From NCBI GenBank assembly GCA_025594325.1, contig JANHCV010000001.1:3534001-3598000 (forward strand): a stretch of DNA of 64,000 nt, read 5' to 3'. The translations under genes and the position numbers were made by a program. This DNA is from Blastocladiella emersonii ATCC 22665. Lineage: Eukaryota > Blastocladiomycota > Blastocladiomycetes > Blastocladiales > Blastocladiaceae. This document shows positions 34,904-44,709 of the stretch, piece by piece (the stretch's first letter is position 1; each line of letters begins with the position of its first letter). The notes below the pieces were generated by a model that saw only the letters and a program-made list of their open reading frames with translations, had not been told where the DNA came from and searched no databases.

Positions 34904-36237
34904 TCACAAACTCTTGCCCCAGGGCGTCGAGAAGACGAGCGTCGATCCCGACGAGGCCTCGGACGGGTCCAGCGAGTAGGCGAGGGCCATGGACCCGTGC
35001 GTGGCCACCATCGTCGGGTGATGGTGGACCAGCAGCGGCGTCGTCTCGGAGATCTCGACTGCTGCTGCTGCCTCGGTCGGTGGACATGGTTGAGAAGGAG
35101 GAGAGTGAGACGCACCAATCGTCGGGCGGTCGCGCCACATGAGCCACTGGATGAGGATGACGACGTCCTGCATGACGACGCCGGCCGAGCCAGCAATGAA
35201 GGGCGCCGAAGAGATGAGGTAGGCCTTCTGGTCGTCCTGCGAGAACGAGCGCAGCACCACGGAGATGGCGTAGGTGGCGTTGCCGCCGAGCGCGAAGGCG
35301 AACATGGCCGGCGAAAGGCCCTCGACGGAGCGGCGGCGGTAGTTGAGCAGGATTTGCGGGAAGCGCGACGACAGGTACATGACGGTGCAGATGTACGAGA
35401 TGACGGTGCCGACCTTGTAGGCGGTGGTGGTGGTGTCGACCTCGCCGGCGGCGAGCGCGGGCTGCAGCAGGGCCAGCACGGCGATGGCCACGACCATGTG
35501 CTTGGGGACGCGGGCGCCGTTGGCGGCCACGGGCGACGCGGCGCGGTGGCGCGACGGCGACGTGACCTCGGTCGTCTGCATCGTCTCCGGGTACAGGCGC
35601 GCCTTGATGTAGTTGTACCACAGGCACTGCGAGAAGAGCAGGATGTCGACGAAGACGAAGTAGCACGCCAGGTAGATCTGGAACGGCAGCTGCTGCGTCA
35701 GCAGCGACCCGACCAGGTTGGAGATGTCGCCGACGAGCCAGATGGCGATGAAGGTGATGGCGAGCGAGTTGGCGCTGCCCTTCTTGTAGTTGGAGTAGAC
35801 CTGGCTGTGGACATGACGAGGGGTGTGTGTCAGTCTAGTTTAAGTGGAAGGGTTCTCGAAGGTAGTGGTCGCGAAGGAGGCAGCGGGTGGGCGGCGGTGG
35901 GACCGCGTGGGCCGCTGCCGCCGTTGCCAGGCAAGGCAAATGAAAAGGCGATGCACAGGAACAACTCGCGGGTGCTCGCGGACGCGCGCGCGTCGCGCGT
36001 GGGCCACGCCGCGCGGTGCAGCTGCAGCTGGTGCAGTTGGCGAGCGAGGGACGGAGGGAGGAGGGGCAATCGCGAAGAAGCAACGTACGGGAACTGGGCA
36101 AAGAGCCAGAAGCCCATGGACAGGTAGCCGAAGACTACGCCGGCCGCATCCGCCTTGGTGTAGACGCACTCGCGGAAGATCGTGTAGATGAACCGGTGGT
36201 AGCCGAGCTTGCAGCCGGTCGCCGAAAGTGCCTCCAT
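34904..36237 (-). CDS. PQ-loop transporter (Ypq/SLC66A1-like)
   Basis: Seven-helix PQ-loop protein; relatives export cationic amino acids from the vacuole or lysosome. Exons are 36237-36089 and 35804-34904 (349 aa) joined across a 284-bp intron. Seen: first PQ motif LFAQFPQVYSNYKKGS (made by the junction), second PQ motif SSRFPQILLNYRRRSVEGLS, and about seven hydrophobic segments. The C-terminal SETTPLL is an acidic dileucine signal like the AP-3 signal of yeast Ypq1. Two further splices are possible. An in-frame 48-bp segment starting GTGCGT after PTI could be an intron. A GTTTGT donor at 34911 could join a last exon at 34756-34710 ending YAPKKPSRD (362 aa). Family firm, exact 3' end uncertain. 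Confidence 0.82.
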
Positions 36238-36870
36238 GTCGTCTTGGTGTAGTGTTGGGGAGGGAGGAAGAGGAGGAGGGAGGGAAGGAGCAGCGCGATC
36301 AACGGCGGCCGTGCAAACGTTGGTGGGAGATCGTATCGGGGCCGGGGGAGCGCCGAGATCTTATACGTTCGCCGCGGCGGGCTGGCCTTGATCCTCGCCT
36401 CGGGAGTTTGCGACGAGAAGAGGCGGATCTTCGAGCAGCGATGGGTTGTGAAACATTCATCTATCCAAGCCTGTGCTATTCTTACAACCGATCATGGGGT
36501 GCGCCGGACCGTTTTGAGCCTCGCGCCGGGCCGCGGGTCGCGATGCGCCACGTCGCGAGCAGTCAGGCGAGCAGCCTCGAAGCCGAGAACCCGGCCGTGC
36601 TCGGGAGCCCCTGCGAAGCTTTCTCGTACTGTAATTGAGGAATTGAAAATGAAATCCACTCCTCCGTCTCAACCTGAGAATTGGTTGCGCGGTGACTGAT
36701 GAGGAGGTCGGTCGAGAGGAGGAGCAAGAGGCCACGGCGGCCAGGCCGTGGCCCTCGCGGGAGGCGCTGACCACTCAACTTGCTCGCCTCATGTGCTCTC
36801 GGGCGAACGAGGAACAGACCGCCTAAGAAATCTACCGGAAAAGAACTTCATTTCATTTCATGCAGAACGG
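36238..36870. other. PQ-loop promoter region and 3' flank of the protease-like gene
   Basis: 633 bp without a convincing gene; purine-rich just before the PQ-loop start codon (reading leftwards). Short open frames lack recognisable content. Confidence 0.5.
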
Positions 36871-38658
36871 TCACGCGGCGGCCAGGCCAAAACCGAAGAA
36901 CAAGGCCGCGGCCGCCGCAAGACCCCATGACGTCGTCCTCTTCACGGGCGCCGCGTTCCACAAACTCTTGCCGCCGCCGGCCGGTGCGCTCGAAGCCGCG
37001 ACGGGAGTCGGATGCTGCTCGACGAGGGGCTGGCTGGGCAGGTTAATCGCAAAGGCGCCGGCGCCGAGCGGGGGCGGCTGCGTCAGCATCGGGTCCATGA
37101 GCCCCGGCGCCGAGGGCAGCAGGCGGTAGCCGAGCGCACGCAGCGCGTCCAGCGTCTTGGACCCGATCCCGGTCCACGGCGCGGCCGTCTTGGCCACGAG
37201 CTGCGCCAGCGTCGTGCCGTGCGGCAGCGAGTAGATCATGAGGAACTCGGCGGTATCGCCGTGCCGCCGATAGGAAACGTGGTCGAGCGACGACCCGGCC
37301 TCGTACGGCGCGAGGCTCGACTCGATCCAGATTGTTGACGACGTGGTCGTATCCGCCGCTATCACGGTCAAGCCGCCGGTGCCGGCGGCCGCCGCGCCCG
37401 TTCCCGTGGTCGCTGCCGCCGCGTCAGCTGAGGCGGCGGTGCCAGATCCGGTCCCCGCGAGTGGTGCGTCCTGCACGACCGGTGGCTTACCGCGCGGGCT
37501 GCTTCCCACGGCCTTCCCCAACGCGGGGGACGCGAACACCACCGCGTCGGGCGACGTGGCGAGCTCGTACAGCCGCAGCGCGGGCTCGGCCGCCTTGCCG
37601 TTGGCCAGGATCCGGTTGACGCGGTCGAGCGCCGCGGGCGGCCGCGCCGACTTGACGACCGTCGCGTTGATGGCCGTCGTGAACGACGACAGCGCGTCGT
37701 CGCGCGGGACCAGGCCCGCGTACGCGGCCGCCCGCGATGACTCGGACATGCTGATCAGCAGCTCGCGGTCGACCTCGGCCAGCCGCGCCTGGTACACGGT
37801 CGGTGGCCGGAACCCGAGGAACGTGGTGCCGCCGTCGGTCGTCTCGGGCACGGGCACGAGCATCTGGTTCTCGACAGCGCCGACCAGGTTCACGGTGCCC
37901 CAGCCGAGCCCGTGCAGCAGCTCGTGTAGGCACACGAGCTCAAAGTCGTACTGGTCGGGACCGATCGCGGGCGGCTGCTGGGCGGTGCGGTTCCCCGCCG
38001 CCGCCGGCGTCGCGGGTGCCGCGGGCGCGCTGCCGGGCGGCGTCACGGGCGTGCCCGAAAAGTACCAGTCGAAGAGCGAGTTGAACCGCGCCGTGACGTC
38101 AAACTCGGCGAGCTGGAGGCCCTCGAGGCTCAGGCCCTGCTGGACCTGGAGCTGGCGGAGTAGCGGCTGCGGGTAGTCGATGAGCATGCCGCCCGAGTCG
38201 CCGTCGCTCGGCATCGCGGGGGACCCGTCGTCCTTGGCCTCGGGGACCCACACCGGGTAGTACCGCGTCGGCGTAGCGTAGCCGAGCGTGTTCATCATCT
38301 TGCACGACGACGCCGGGTCGTACCGCGTCTCGTTGCACGGCAGGAACAGCGTCACGTTGATCTTGATGGGCACGGCGATATCGAGCACCGACTCGAGCCG
38401 CCGGCCCACGTTCTCGAGCGCGCGCTCGGCGTTGCGGCAGAAGGCCGGTTCGCGGTCGCACGCAAACTCCATGGCCACGGCGCGGTTCGTCACCCGGCCA
38501 ATGTACCGCGTCGACGCCGCCGCGATCGGGCGCGTCGTCACGTTGCGCATCTGGCCGCGGTGCGCGACGCCCGCGACCGCGGGCGCGGGGCCGAGTACCG
38601 CGGCCAGCAGCGCGGCGGCGACCAGGAGCGTGATGGCCGCGCGGAGGTGGCTGAGCAT
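36871..38658 (-). CDS. Secreted GPI-anchored metalloprotease-like protein
   Basis: 595 aa, single exon, from an ATG that places a hydrophobic signal peptide (residues 5-29, ending AVAG) at the N-terminus. The frame is open a little further upstream but without an ATG. Seen: N-glycosylation sites, several cysteines (AFCRN, LPCNE, SSCKM), and a zinc-protease motif HELLHGLGWGT (H245, E246, H249). A long Ala/Thr/Gly-rich linker precedes a hydrophobic tail after PVKR, typical of GPI attachment. The motif resembles metzincins (HExxHxxGxxH/D), but the third ligand position holds Thr, so either another residue binds zinc or the enzyme is inactive. I do not recognise a named family; a cell-surface or wall role is inference. 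Confidence 0.75.
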   Translation of the reverse strand: MLSHLRAAITLLVAAALLAAVLGPAPAVAGVAHRGQMRNVTTRPIAAASTRYIGRVTNRAVAMEFACDREPAFCRNAERALENVGRRLESVLDIAVPIKINVTLFLPCNETRYDPASSCKMMNTLGYATPTRYYPVWVPEAKDDGSPAMPSDGDSGGMLIDYPQPLLRQLQVQQGLSLEGLQLAEFDVTARFNSLFDWYFSGTPVTPPGSAPAAPATPAAAGNRTAQQPPAIGPDQYDFELVCLHELLHGLGWGTVNLVGAVENQMLVPVPETTDGGTTFLGFRPPTVYQARLAEVDRELLISMSESSRAAAYAGLVPRDDALSSFTTAINATVVKSARPPAALDRVNRILANGKAAEPALRLYELATSPDAVVFASPALGKAVGSSPRGKPPVVQDAPLAGTGSGTAASADAAAATTGTGAAAAGTGGLTVIAADTTTSSTIWIESSLAPYEAGSSLDHVSYRRHGDTAEFLMIYSLPHGTTLAQLVAKTAAPWTGIGSKTLDALRALGYRLLPSAPGLMDPMLTQPPPLGAGAFAINLPSQPLVEQHPTPVAASSAPAGGGKSLWNAAPVKRTTSWGLAAAAALFFGFGLAAA

Positions 38659-38920
38659 GTACTGAAGCAGCGCCGTCCGGAGGGTCGGAAGATGTCGTTG
38701 AGCCGGTGGAGACGCAAGTGCGGCGAGTTGCAAGTGTGCTTAGCTTGATACAAGTTACATGAACACGGAACACGTCGGTCGGGCGAGGTCGGTGGTGGCG
38801 TCGAGGAGAGCGGCGCCACCGACTGTGATCGAAGCCTGATCTTCAGCCACGCGGATATCGCACTCATCGGTATCAGTCATTCGGATGGGCAGTAAGAGAA
38901 AATATATCGCGCGTCAACCA

Positions 38921-39987
38921 CTATTCTCGCAGGGGCTTCAGACCGAGCTTGATCCGCATCGCGTTGGTCTCCTCGATGGACATGCTGTCGCGGAACCCGC
39001 CCGACGGGGCGCCGCCGTCGTCGCTGTCGCCGCCCGCGGGTGCCTCCTCGCGCGCCTTGGACTTGGGTTTGGACGAGGATGCGCCCGACTTGTCCTTGAA
39101 CAGCTTGGCGACCTTCTTCTTGCTGACCTTGACCTTGCCGAGATCTACGTCGGGGTCGACGGGCGCGGCGCGCGGGGATCGTGGGACCTCGCCGTCGTCG
39201 CGACTGTCGTCGTCGTCGTGAGGCTGCGGCGGCGCGCTACCGTCCTCGTCGCGGACCTCCTCGTCCACGTCCATGTCGGCATCGCTGCCGCCGTCCTTCC
39301 GCGCGGCGTCCTCGGCATCGACCATGGCGTCAAACTCGTCCTGGATGGCGCTGACGCGGGGCTCGAGCTCGCCGGCGTCCTCGAGGATGTAGCGCTTGGG
39401 TAACCGGGGCAGGATCACGTCGCAGACGCGCTCCTCGGTGAGCAGCTGGTCGACAAACTCGTCCATGAACGTGAGGTCGAACCCGGCGCCGCCCGGCATG
39501 CGTCGGCGCAGCTTGCGCGCGTCGTTGAGCAGCGGCTCGAGCTCCGTGTAGATGTCGACGGGCGACCCGACCACGCGCAGGTAGAAGGCGCCGAGCGCGC
39601 GCAGGTATTTGAACTCCGGGTCGCGGATGTACTCGAGCACGATGTCGGGCGTCGGGTCGATCTGTAGCAGCTTCAGTACCAGGCACAGGAAGGGTGTCGG
39701 GACCTGGTTCCCGTACTGACCGCCGATCGCGTCGAGCTCAACGGCTTTGTCGATCAGGGTTTCGGCTACACACGAGTGGGGTCAGCGGGGGCTACTTCAC
39801 GGTTGCGAGTCCGAGTGCGCGTACCGTTGAGGCCGAAGCACTCTTCCTTCCAGTACCGCGTCTCGTAGACGCGACTCCGGATGATCTTCTCGATCTTGAG
39901 CTGCAGGGCGCCTTCAAACTCCTACGGGCCGTGTCCCTGATCAGCGTCCGTGACGACGGCGAGCGCATCTTCTCGGTAACCCACCAT
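38921..39987 (-). CDS. PRP38: Pre-mRNA-splicing factor Prp38
   Basis: B-complex spliceosome component needed for activation. Exons are 39987-39985 (ATG only), 39921-39825 and 39765-38921 (314 aa). Seen: KIEKIIRSRVYETRYWKEECFGLN joined to AETLIDKAVELDAIGG; then QVPTPFLCLVLKLLQI, FKYLRALGAFYLR, YTELEPLLNDARKLRRR, MDEFVDQLLTEERVCD and ILPRLPKRYILEDAGELEPR. The C-terminus is an acidic Asp/Glu stretch then Lys-rich, without the RS repeats of animal PRP38A. The 59-bp second intron is secure. The first intron (63 bp, GTGGGT donor) is inferred because a TAG precedes EFEGALQ; it leaves an exon containing only the start codon. The usual N-terminal HGTNPQ is replaced by EGALQ. Confidence 0.88.
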
Positions 39988-40171
39988 GTCGACGGTCTCT
40001 CAGTCTCTCCGATAAACGTTGCAGCAAGTAGTAGACGCGCTCAGTCCGCGCAGAGGCGAGATTTCATGAGAATGGCATGCGGTTGGAGGAGCCGGCCTGC
40101 GTCGACGTGTTCACCTCGGCAAAGTCCCCGCGCTTCACTCTCTCTCTCTCTCCCTCACGCAGCAACCGGCC
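39988..40171. promoter_or_regulatory. Compact divergent promoter, PRP38 (-) and WW/FF gene (+)
   Basis: Only 184 bp separate the two start codons, with a CT-dinucleotide run near 40139-40153. Both products act in splicing or transcript elongation, so co-regulation is plausible. Confidence 0.5.
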
Positions 40172-42172
40172 ATGACGCTTCCCATGAAACCAAATGTATC
40201 GCCCGACGGAGTGCCGGGCAACACCAGCGCACCACCGTCATCGTCATCGTCGCCCGCCCCTCCCGCCGCCGCCGGCGCTGCAACGACCCTCCCGCCTCGC
40301 CCCGCCGACACGAACCCGTCCGAGATCCGCGTCCCGTCGCACGGGTGGACGGTGCACGTCGGTCCGACGGGCCACCTGTACGCGTGGAACCACCTGACGA
40401 AGCGGGCGACGTGGAAGCTGCCGCTGGTGCGGCCCGAGCCGCCGTTCGTGCCGTTCCCGCCGCCCGTCCCCAAGTACCACGTCCCGCAGCCGCTGCCCGA
40501 GCGGGTCGTGCGCAAGTTCCGCCTCGGCACGTCCCAGTACTACGCGTGCGAGACGGACGCGGGGAACCGGTTCTTCTACCACAAAAAGAATGGGACCAGC
40601 ACGTGGCGCGCGCCGGGCGACGTCAAGGACGAGATCAAGGCGCTCGATGCGAGGTTGGCTGAGGAGAAGCGGCGGCGCAAGGAGGAGGAGGAGGCTAAGG
40701 CGGCGGAGGCTAAGGCGGCCGACGCTGCAGTAGCTAAGGAGAAGGCGGTCGTGGAACCCGAGGACGAGGAGGTGGTCCACGAGCAGGAGCAGGCGCAGGA
40801 CGATGCCGATCTCGAGTGGGAGCTCATGCAGCTCGAGGCCGAGGCCGAGGCGCTCGACGCGGCGTCCGAGGAGCCGCCCGCCGCCACCACCGGCAACGGT
40901 GACGTTCTCATGGCCGACGCCGACGGCGACGCGATCCAGGACAACGACGACGACGTGATCCACGAGTACACGTTCGAGGAGCGCGCGACGCTGTTCTTGC
41001 AGCACCTGCGATCCGAGGACGTGAGTCCGTTTGCGCCGTGGGAGACGATCGCCGAGGCGCTGCCGGACCTCGAGCTGTCGGACCGCGAGAAGCGCGAGCT
41101 GTTCGACCGGTACTGCGAGCAGCGCGCCGCCGAGAAGCGCGCGGCGCGCGAACGGCTCGACCCGCGCGTCGCCTTCCTCTCCCTCATCGCCGAGAACCGC
41201 AAGCTGTTCTGGGAAGAGTTCAAGCGCAAGTACCGCCGCGAGCCGCGCTTCTACAACTTTGGCGCCACGGACCGCGACCGCGAGAAGCTGTTTAAGGACG
41301 GCAAGAAGATGAAGCCCGCGGAGCTCACCAAGCTGATCCGCGACGCCGAGGCCGCGCTGCTCGCCGGGAACACAGCGACGGCGGCGTCGGCGCCGTCATC
41401 CGACGCGGCCGCATCCATCGCCAAGCTCGCCGAGGACGCGCGCGAGCGCAAACGCCGCGCGCAAGAAGAAGCCATCAAGGCGCGCGAGGCGCAGGTCCGC
41501 GCCGAGCTCGGGCACGCGCAGCGGCAGGTAGACGCGAGCCGGCGCCACGCGCTGCGCGAGGAAGCCTCCGCGACGCTCGCGGCGCTGCTCGTCGACTACG
41601 CGCGCGCCGGCGACTCGGTGGACGCGGCCCTCGACGCGGTCTCGCGCGACCCGCGGTTCGCCACGGCGGTCCGCCCACACCTCGGCCCGCGCGAGCTCGA
41701 CGAGGCCGCGCGTGCGCGACTCGACCACCTGCGCGACCGCGCCGAGGCGGCGGTCCGGGACCGCGTTGACTTGGCGCTCCCGCTCGCCGAGGTCGGGCGC
41801 GCGGACGCGCGGGACGTGCTCCAGCGCGGCGAGTTTGCCGCGGACCTCGCCACGCTCACGCGGTCCGTCGGCGGGCGCGACGCGCTGTACCGTGTCGTCG
41901 AGCGGCACCTCGACGCGCGCCGCGCGCACCTCCGCCAGCTCGGTGCCGAGGCGCTCGACGCCGCGCGTGTCGCGGTCGAGGCGTGGGTCATTGACAAGAT
42001 CGGCAGCGGCGTCGAGCCCGGCGACGCGCTCGACGAGGTGCACGAGTTCCTCGCCGCGGACCCGCGGTGGGCGGGGATGGCCGGAATGCCCGGCGAGGCC
42101 CAGCGGATGGTCCGCGCCAACGTCGAAGATGTCATGGCGGAGGTCCTCAAGAAGGAGGCCGGGCAGGTGTAG
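40172..42172 (+). CDS. WW-FF domain protein (TCERG1/URN1-like)
   Basis: 666 aa, no intron. Predicted nuclear factor coupling transcription elongation and splicing. Seen: a Pro/Ser-rich leader and WW domain 1 (GWTVHVGPTGHLYAWNH then RATWKLP, about residues 58-84). WW domain 2 follows (YYACETDAGNRFFYHKKNG then TSTWRAP, about 122-148). A charged coiled-coil with Lys/Glu/Ala repeats and a strongly acidic stretch comes next. An FF-type region reads FLQHLRSEDVSPFAPWETI and LELSDREKRELFDRYCEQR. The C-terminal half is Arg/Ala-rich helical with two or three weaker FF-like repeats. The SPFAPWE sequence matches TCERG1. Yeast Urn1 is shorter with one WW and one FF; Prp40 has two WWs at the extreme N-terminus. 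The exact orthologue is uncertain. Confidence 0.78.
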   Translation: MTLPMKPNVSPDGVPGNTSAPPSSSSSPAPPAAAGAATTLPPRPADTNPSEIRVPSHGWTVHVGPTGHLYAWNHLTKRATWKLPLVRPEPPFVPFPPPVPKYHVPQPLPERVVRKFRLGTSQYYACETDAGNRFFYHKKNGTSTWRAPGDVKDEIKALDARLAEEKRRRKEEEEAKAAEAKAADAAVAKEKAVVEPEDEEVVHEQEQAQDDADLEWELMQLEAEAEALDAASEEPPAATTGNGDVLMADADGDAIQDNDDDVIHEYTFEERATLFLQHLRSEDVSPFAPWETIAEALPDLELSDREKRELFDRYCEQRAAEKRAARERLDPRVAFLSLIAENRKLFWEEFKRKYRREPRFYNFGATDRDREKLFKDGKKMKPAELTKLIRDAEAALLAGNTATAASAPSSDAAASIAKLAEDARERKRRAQEEAIKAREAQVRAELGHAQRQVDASRRHALREEASATLAALLVDYARAGDSVDAALDAVSRDPRFATAVRPHLGPRELDEAARARLDHLRDRAEAAVRDRVDLALPLAEVGRADARDVLQRGEFAADLATLTRSVGGRDALYRVVERHLDARRAHLRQLGAEALDAARVAVEAWVIDKIGSGVEPGDALDEVHEFLAADPRWAGMAGMPGEAQRMVRANVEDVMAEVLKKEAGQV

Positions 42173-42289
42173 TGTGATAAATTTTCTGACTCCCACGGCT
42201 CCCGCTCGCTGGTCGCGACGAGGGGGACGCGGACGAAGTTGACCCCGTCCCCACTCCCCTCGCTCTCTCCCAACCACACACACACTGCA

Positions 42290-43666
42290 ATGAAGTCAAA
42301 GAAACACGCCACCGACAACACCAGCGACAGCGAGGGCGAGGGCGCCGTGCCGTCTCTGTACGTCGATCTCGGCGTGGCCGAGGACGCGAGCGACGACGAC
42401 ATCAAGCGCGCGTACCGCAAGCTGGCAATGCGGTTCCACGTACGTCCTCGTGCCGGACGTGAGGCTGAACGGGTCCTGATCCGCCCGATCCGCCGGTGTA
42501 GCCCGACAAGCTCGTCAACGCGACGGCCGACGAGCAGGCGGCGGCCAAGGCCAAGGTACTGCCCGCCCACCGTGCCCTGCCCCTCTCGCCGCTGACCCGT
42601 CGTCGATCCGCACTAGTTCCAAGCCGTGAGCTTCGCATACACGGTCCTGAGCGACCCGTCGAAGCGCAAGCGGTACGACGCGACGGGCTCGGCCGACGAC
42701 CTCCCCGCGGGCCTCACGGGTCTCGACAGCGACGACGCCGAGGCGTACTTCCGGGACCTGTACGCGTCGTGCGTGACGGCCGAGACCATCGCGGCGTTCC
42801 ACGCCGAGTACGCCGGGTCGCCCGAGGAGCGCGCCGACATCCTCGCCGCGTACGCGCAGGGCGAGGGGTCCATGGCGTTCATCCTCGAGAACGTGCCGTG
42901 CACGTCGGTCGACGACGAGGACCGGATCCGCGCGCTGGTCATGGCGGCGATCGAGGGCGGCGAGGTGCCGGCGCACCGCGCGTTCACGCACGAGGATAAG
43001 CGCGAGCGCGCCAAGCGGAAGCGCGAGGCCGACGAGGAGGCCATGGAGGCCGAGGCGCTCGCCAAGGAGATGGGGCTGCGAGGCGGCGCGAGCAAGCGCG
43101 CCAAGACGGCCAAGGCAAGCAAGGGCAAGGACGGTGACGAGGATGATGATGAGGACCTCGACGCGCTCCGCCAGCTGATCCACCGCCGCCAAAACCAGCG
43201 CGAGGCCCAGTTCGGCTCCCTCGTCGACCGGCTCGAGGCCAAGGTACACTACTCTGTTTGCGCGTTCGCGCGACCGCCGCTGACGTGACGGATTCGCGAG
43301 TAGTACGCGTCGGGCCCGTGCTCGAGCAAGTCCAAGGCCAAGGCCAAGAAGCCCGCCCCTGCGCCCGCGCCGGCCAAAAAGAAGGCGGCAGCACCCGCGC
43401 GCAAGGCTGGCAAGCCCGTGGCCAAGTCGTCGAGCGACATGGACGAGGAGGACGAGGTCTCGGCCGGCGCCGGCAGCGACGAGAGCGACGACGGCGGGAG
43501 CGACTGGGAGTCGGCGTCGTCGGGCGGCGACCTCGACGAGGAGGACGAGGTGACGGACGACGAGCCTGCGGTCCCCCGTCGGCGGTCGTCGGCGGCGCGC
43601 AAGTTGGCCGCGGCCGCTCCAGCTGCCGCCGCTGCGAGCACACGGCCGCGTCGTCGTGGCCGGTGA
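42290..43666 (+). CDS. DNAJC9: DNAJC9-type J-domain protein
   Basis: J-domain co-chaperone; animal DNAJC9 is also a histone H3-H4 chaperone that recruits HSP70. Exons are 42290-42439, 42502-42555, 42617-43243 and 43304-43666 (397 aa; introns 62, 61 and 60 bp, all phase 0). Seen: SLYVDLGVAEDASDDDIKRA with the HPD motif created at junction 1 (RFH then PDKL), then FQAVSFAYTVLSDPSKRKRYD. The DNAJC9-specific region includes AYFRDLYASCVTAETIAAF, YAGSPEERADILAAYAQGEG and AIEGGEVPAHRAF, and ends LEAKY at junction 3. A long C-terminal tail alternates Lys/Ala-rich and Asp/Glu/Ser-rich blocks and is absent from human DNAJC9 (260 aa). It starts 117 bp after the WW/FF gene on the same strand. Confidence 0.92.
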
Positions 43667-43758
43667 TTCACTTCACTGTTCTCCCCCCGCGCCCGCTTAC
43701 ATGCACCTCGCCCACCACCCATGAATACACGTCCCCGCTCCCGCCCGACTCAGTGCAA

Positions 43759-44640
43759 ATGAACGTCCACGGGGCCACGACCTTTGCGCGCGTCGAGCTG
43801 CCGTCGCGCCGCGCCCACACGCACGCCATGACCGCCATCGACGCGGCGGTGCGCCGCCACGCCGAGGCCAAGCGCGAGGATATCATGAAAAAGTACCACG
43901 CCGAGCGCGCGCGCCGCCGCCGATCGCTCCAGCGCACGGGCAGCAGCGGCAGTGCCGCCGGCAGCGCGGCTGGGTCCGCGTCGGCGTCCGGGACCGCGTC
44001 GCCCGCCAACGAGCCGTCCGAGGACGAGGTGTGGGAGGCGATTCTGCGGAAACTGCAGAAGGTGCGACGGGGTTGCCGCTCTCCTCGCGGACGGCGCGGG
44101 TGCTAACCGGCGTGTGCGATGCGACGTTGCTTAGGAATGGCTCATCGAGACCAAGCAGATCGTCGACATGAACGCGGCCATCGGGAGCGTGCCCATCAAG
44201 GACTGCGAGAGTACGCTCTCCCTCTCCCTCTCGCACTCACACCCCACATCCTCACCCCCTCTCGCACGCATGTAGTCCTGGAACCCGTCGACCTGGTCTC
44301 CCACGCGCGCCTGATGGAGCAAAAGCACGAGCTCGCGCGCCTGCAGGCGACGGTGCTCCCGATGCGCGCGTCGCGGCCGGGCACGCTCGAGCTGCTGGCG
44401 CGCGACCGGCTGGCGGCCGTGGCCAAGAACCGCCGCGAGGCGGCCGCGCGCGCGACCGTCGCCGGGAAACCGCCCGCACCCGCGGGCACCCGCGCGGCCG
44501 TCGGACCGTACATGGTGCGCACGGAGCTCGTCTGCATGGAGGAGAGCGCGCTGGAGCTTGAGGTCATGGCGCGCGACGCGGCGCCGGTTCTGGCGGGCGC
44601 GGGGGTGCCCGGGATCGTCGTGGACCGGACAGAGACGTGA
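43759..44640 (+). CDS. Unrecognised coiled-coil protein
   Basis: 247 aa in three exons: 43759-44061, 44135-44210 and 44276-44640 (introns 73 and 65 bp, GTGCGA and GTACGC donors); the frame closes exactly. Seen: an N-terminal helix with MTAIDAAVRRHAEAKREDIM and a basic ERARRRRSLQR; a Ser/Gly/Ala spacer; DEVWEAILRKLQK running into EWLIETKQIVDMNAAIGSV; and VSHARLMEQKHELARLQ, which looks like a coiled coil. The tail is Ala-rich. No cysteines suggesting zinc binding, no signal peptide, no membrane segment. I do not recognise a family. It starts 92 bp after DNAJC9 on the same strand and converges on the next gene 69 bp away. Confidence 0.7.
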
Positions 44641-44709
44641 GGGAGAGGATGGGATAAGAGATACATTTTTGTTTGTCTCGTTGCACACGCAAAACAACAA
44701 CGACAGCGC

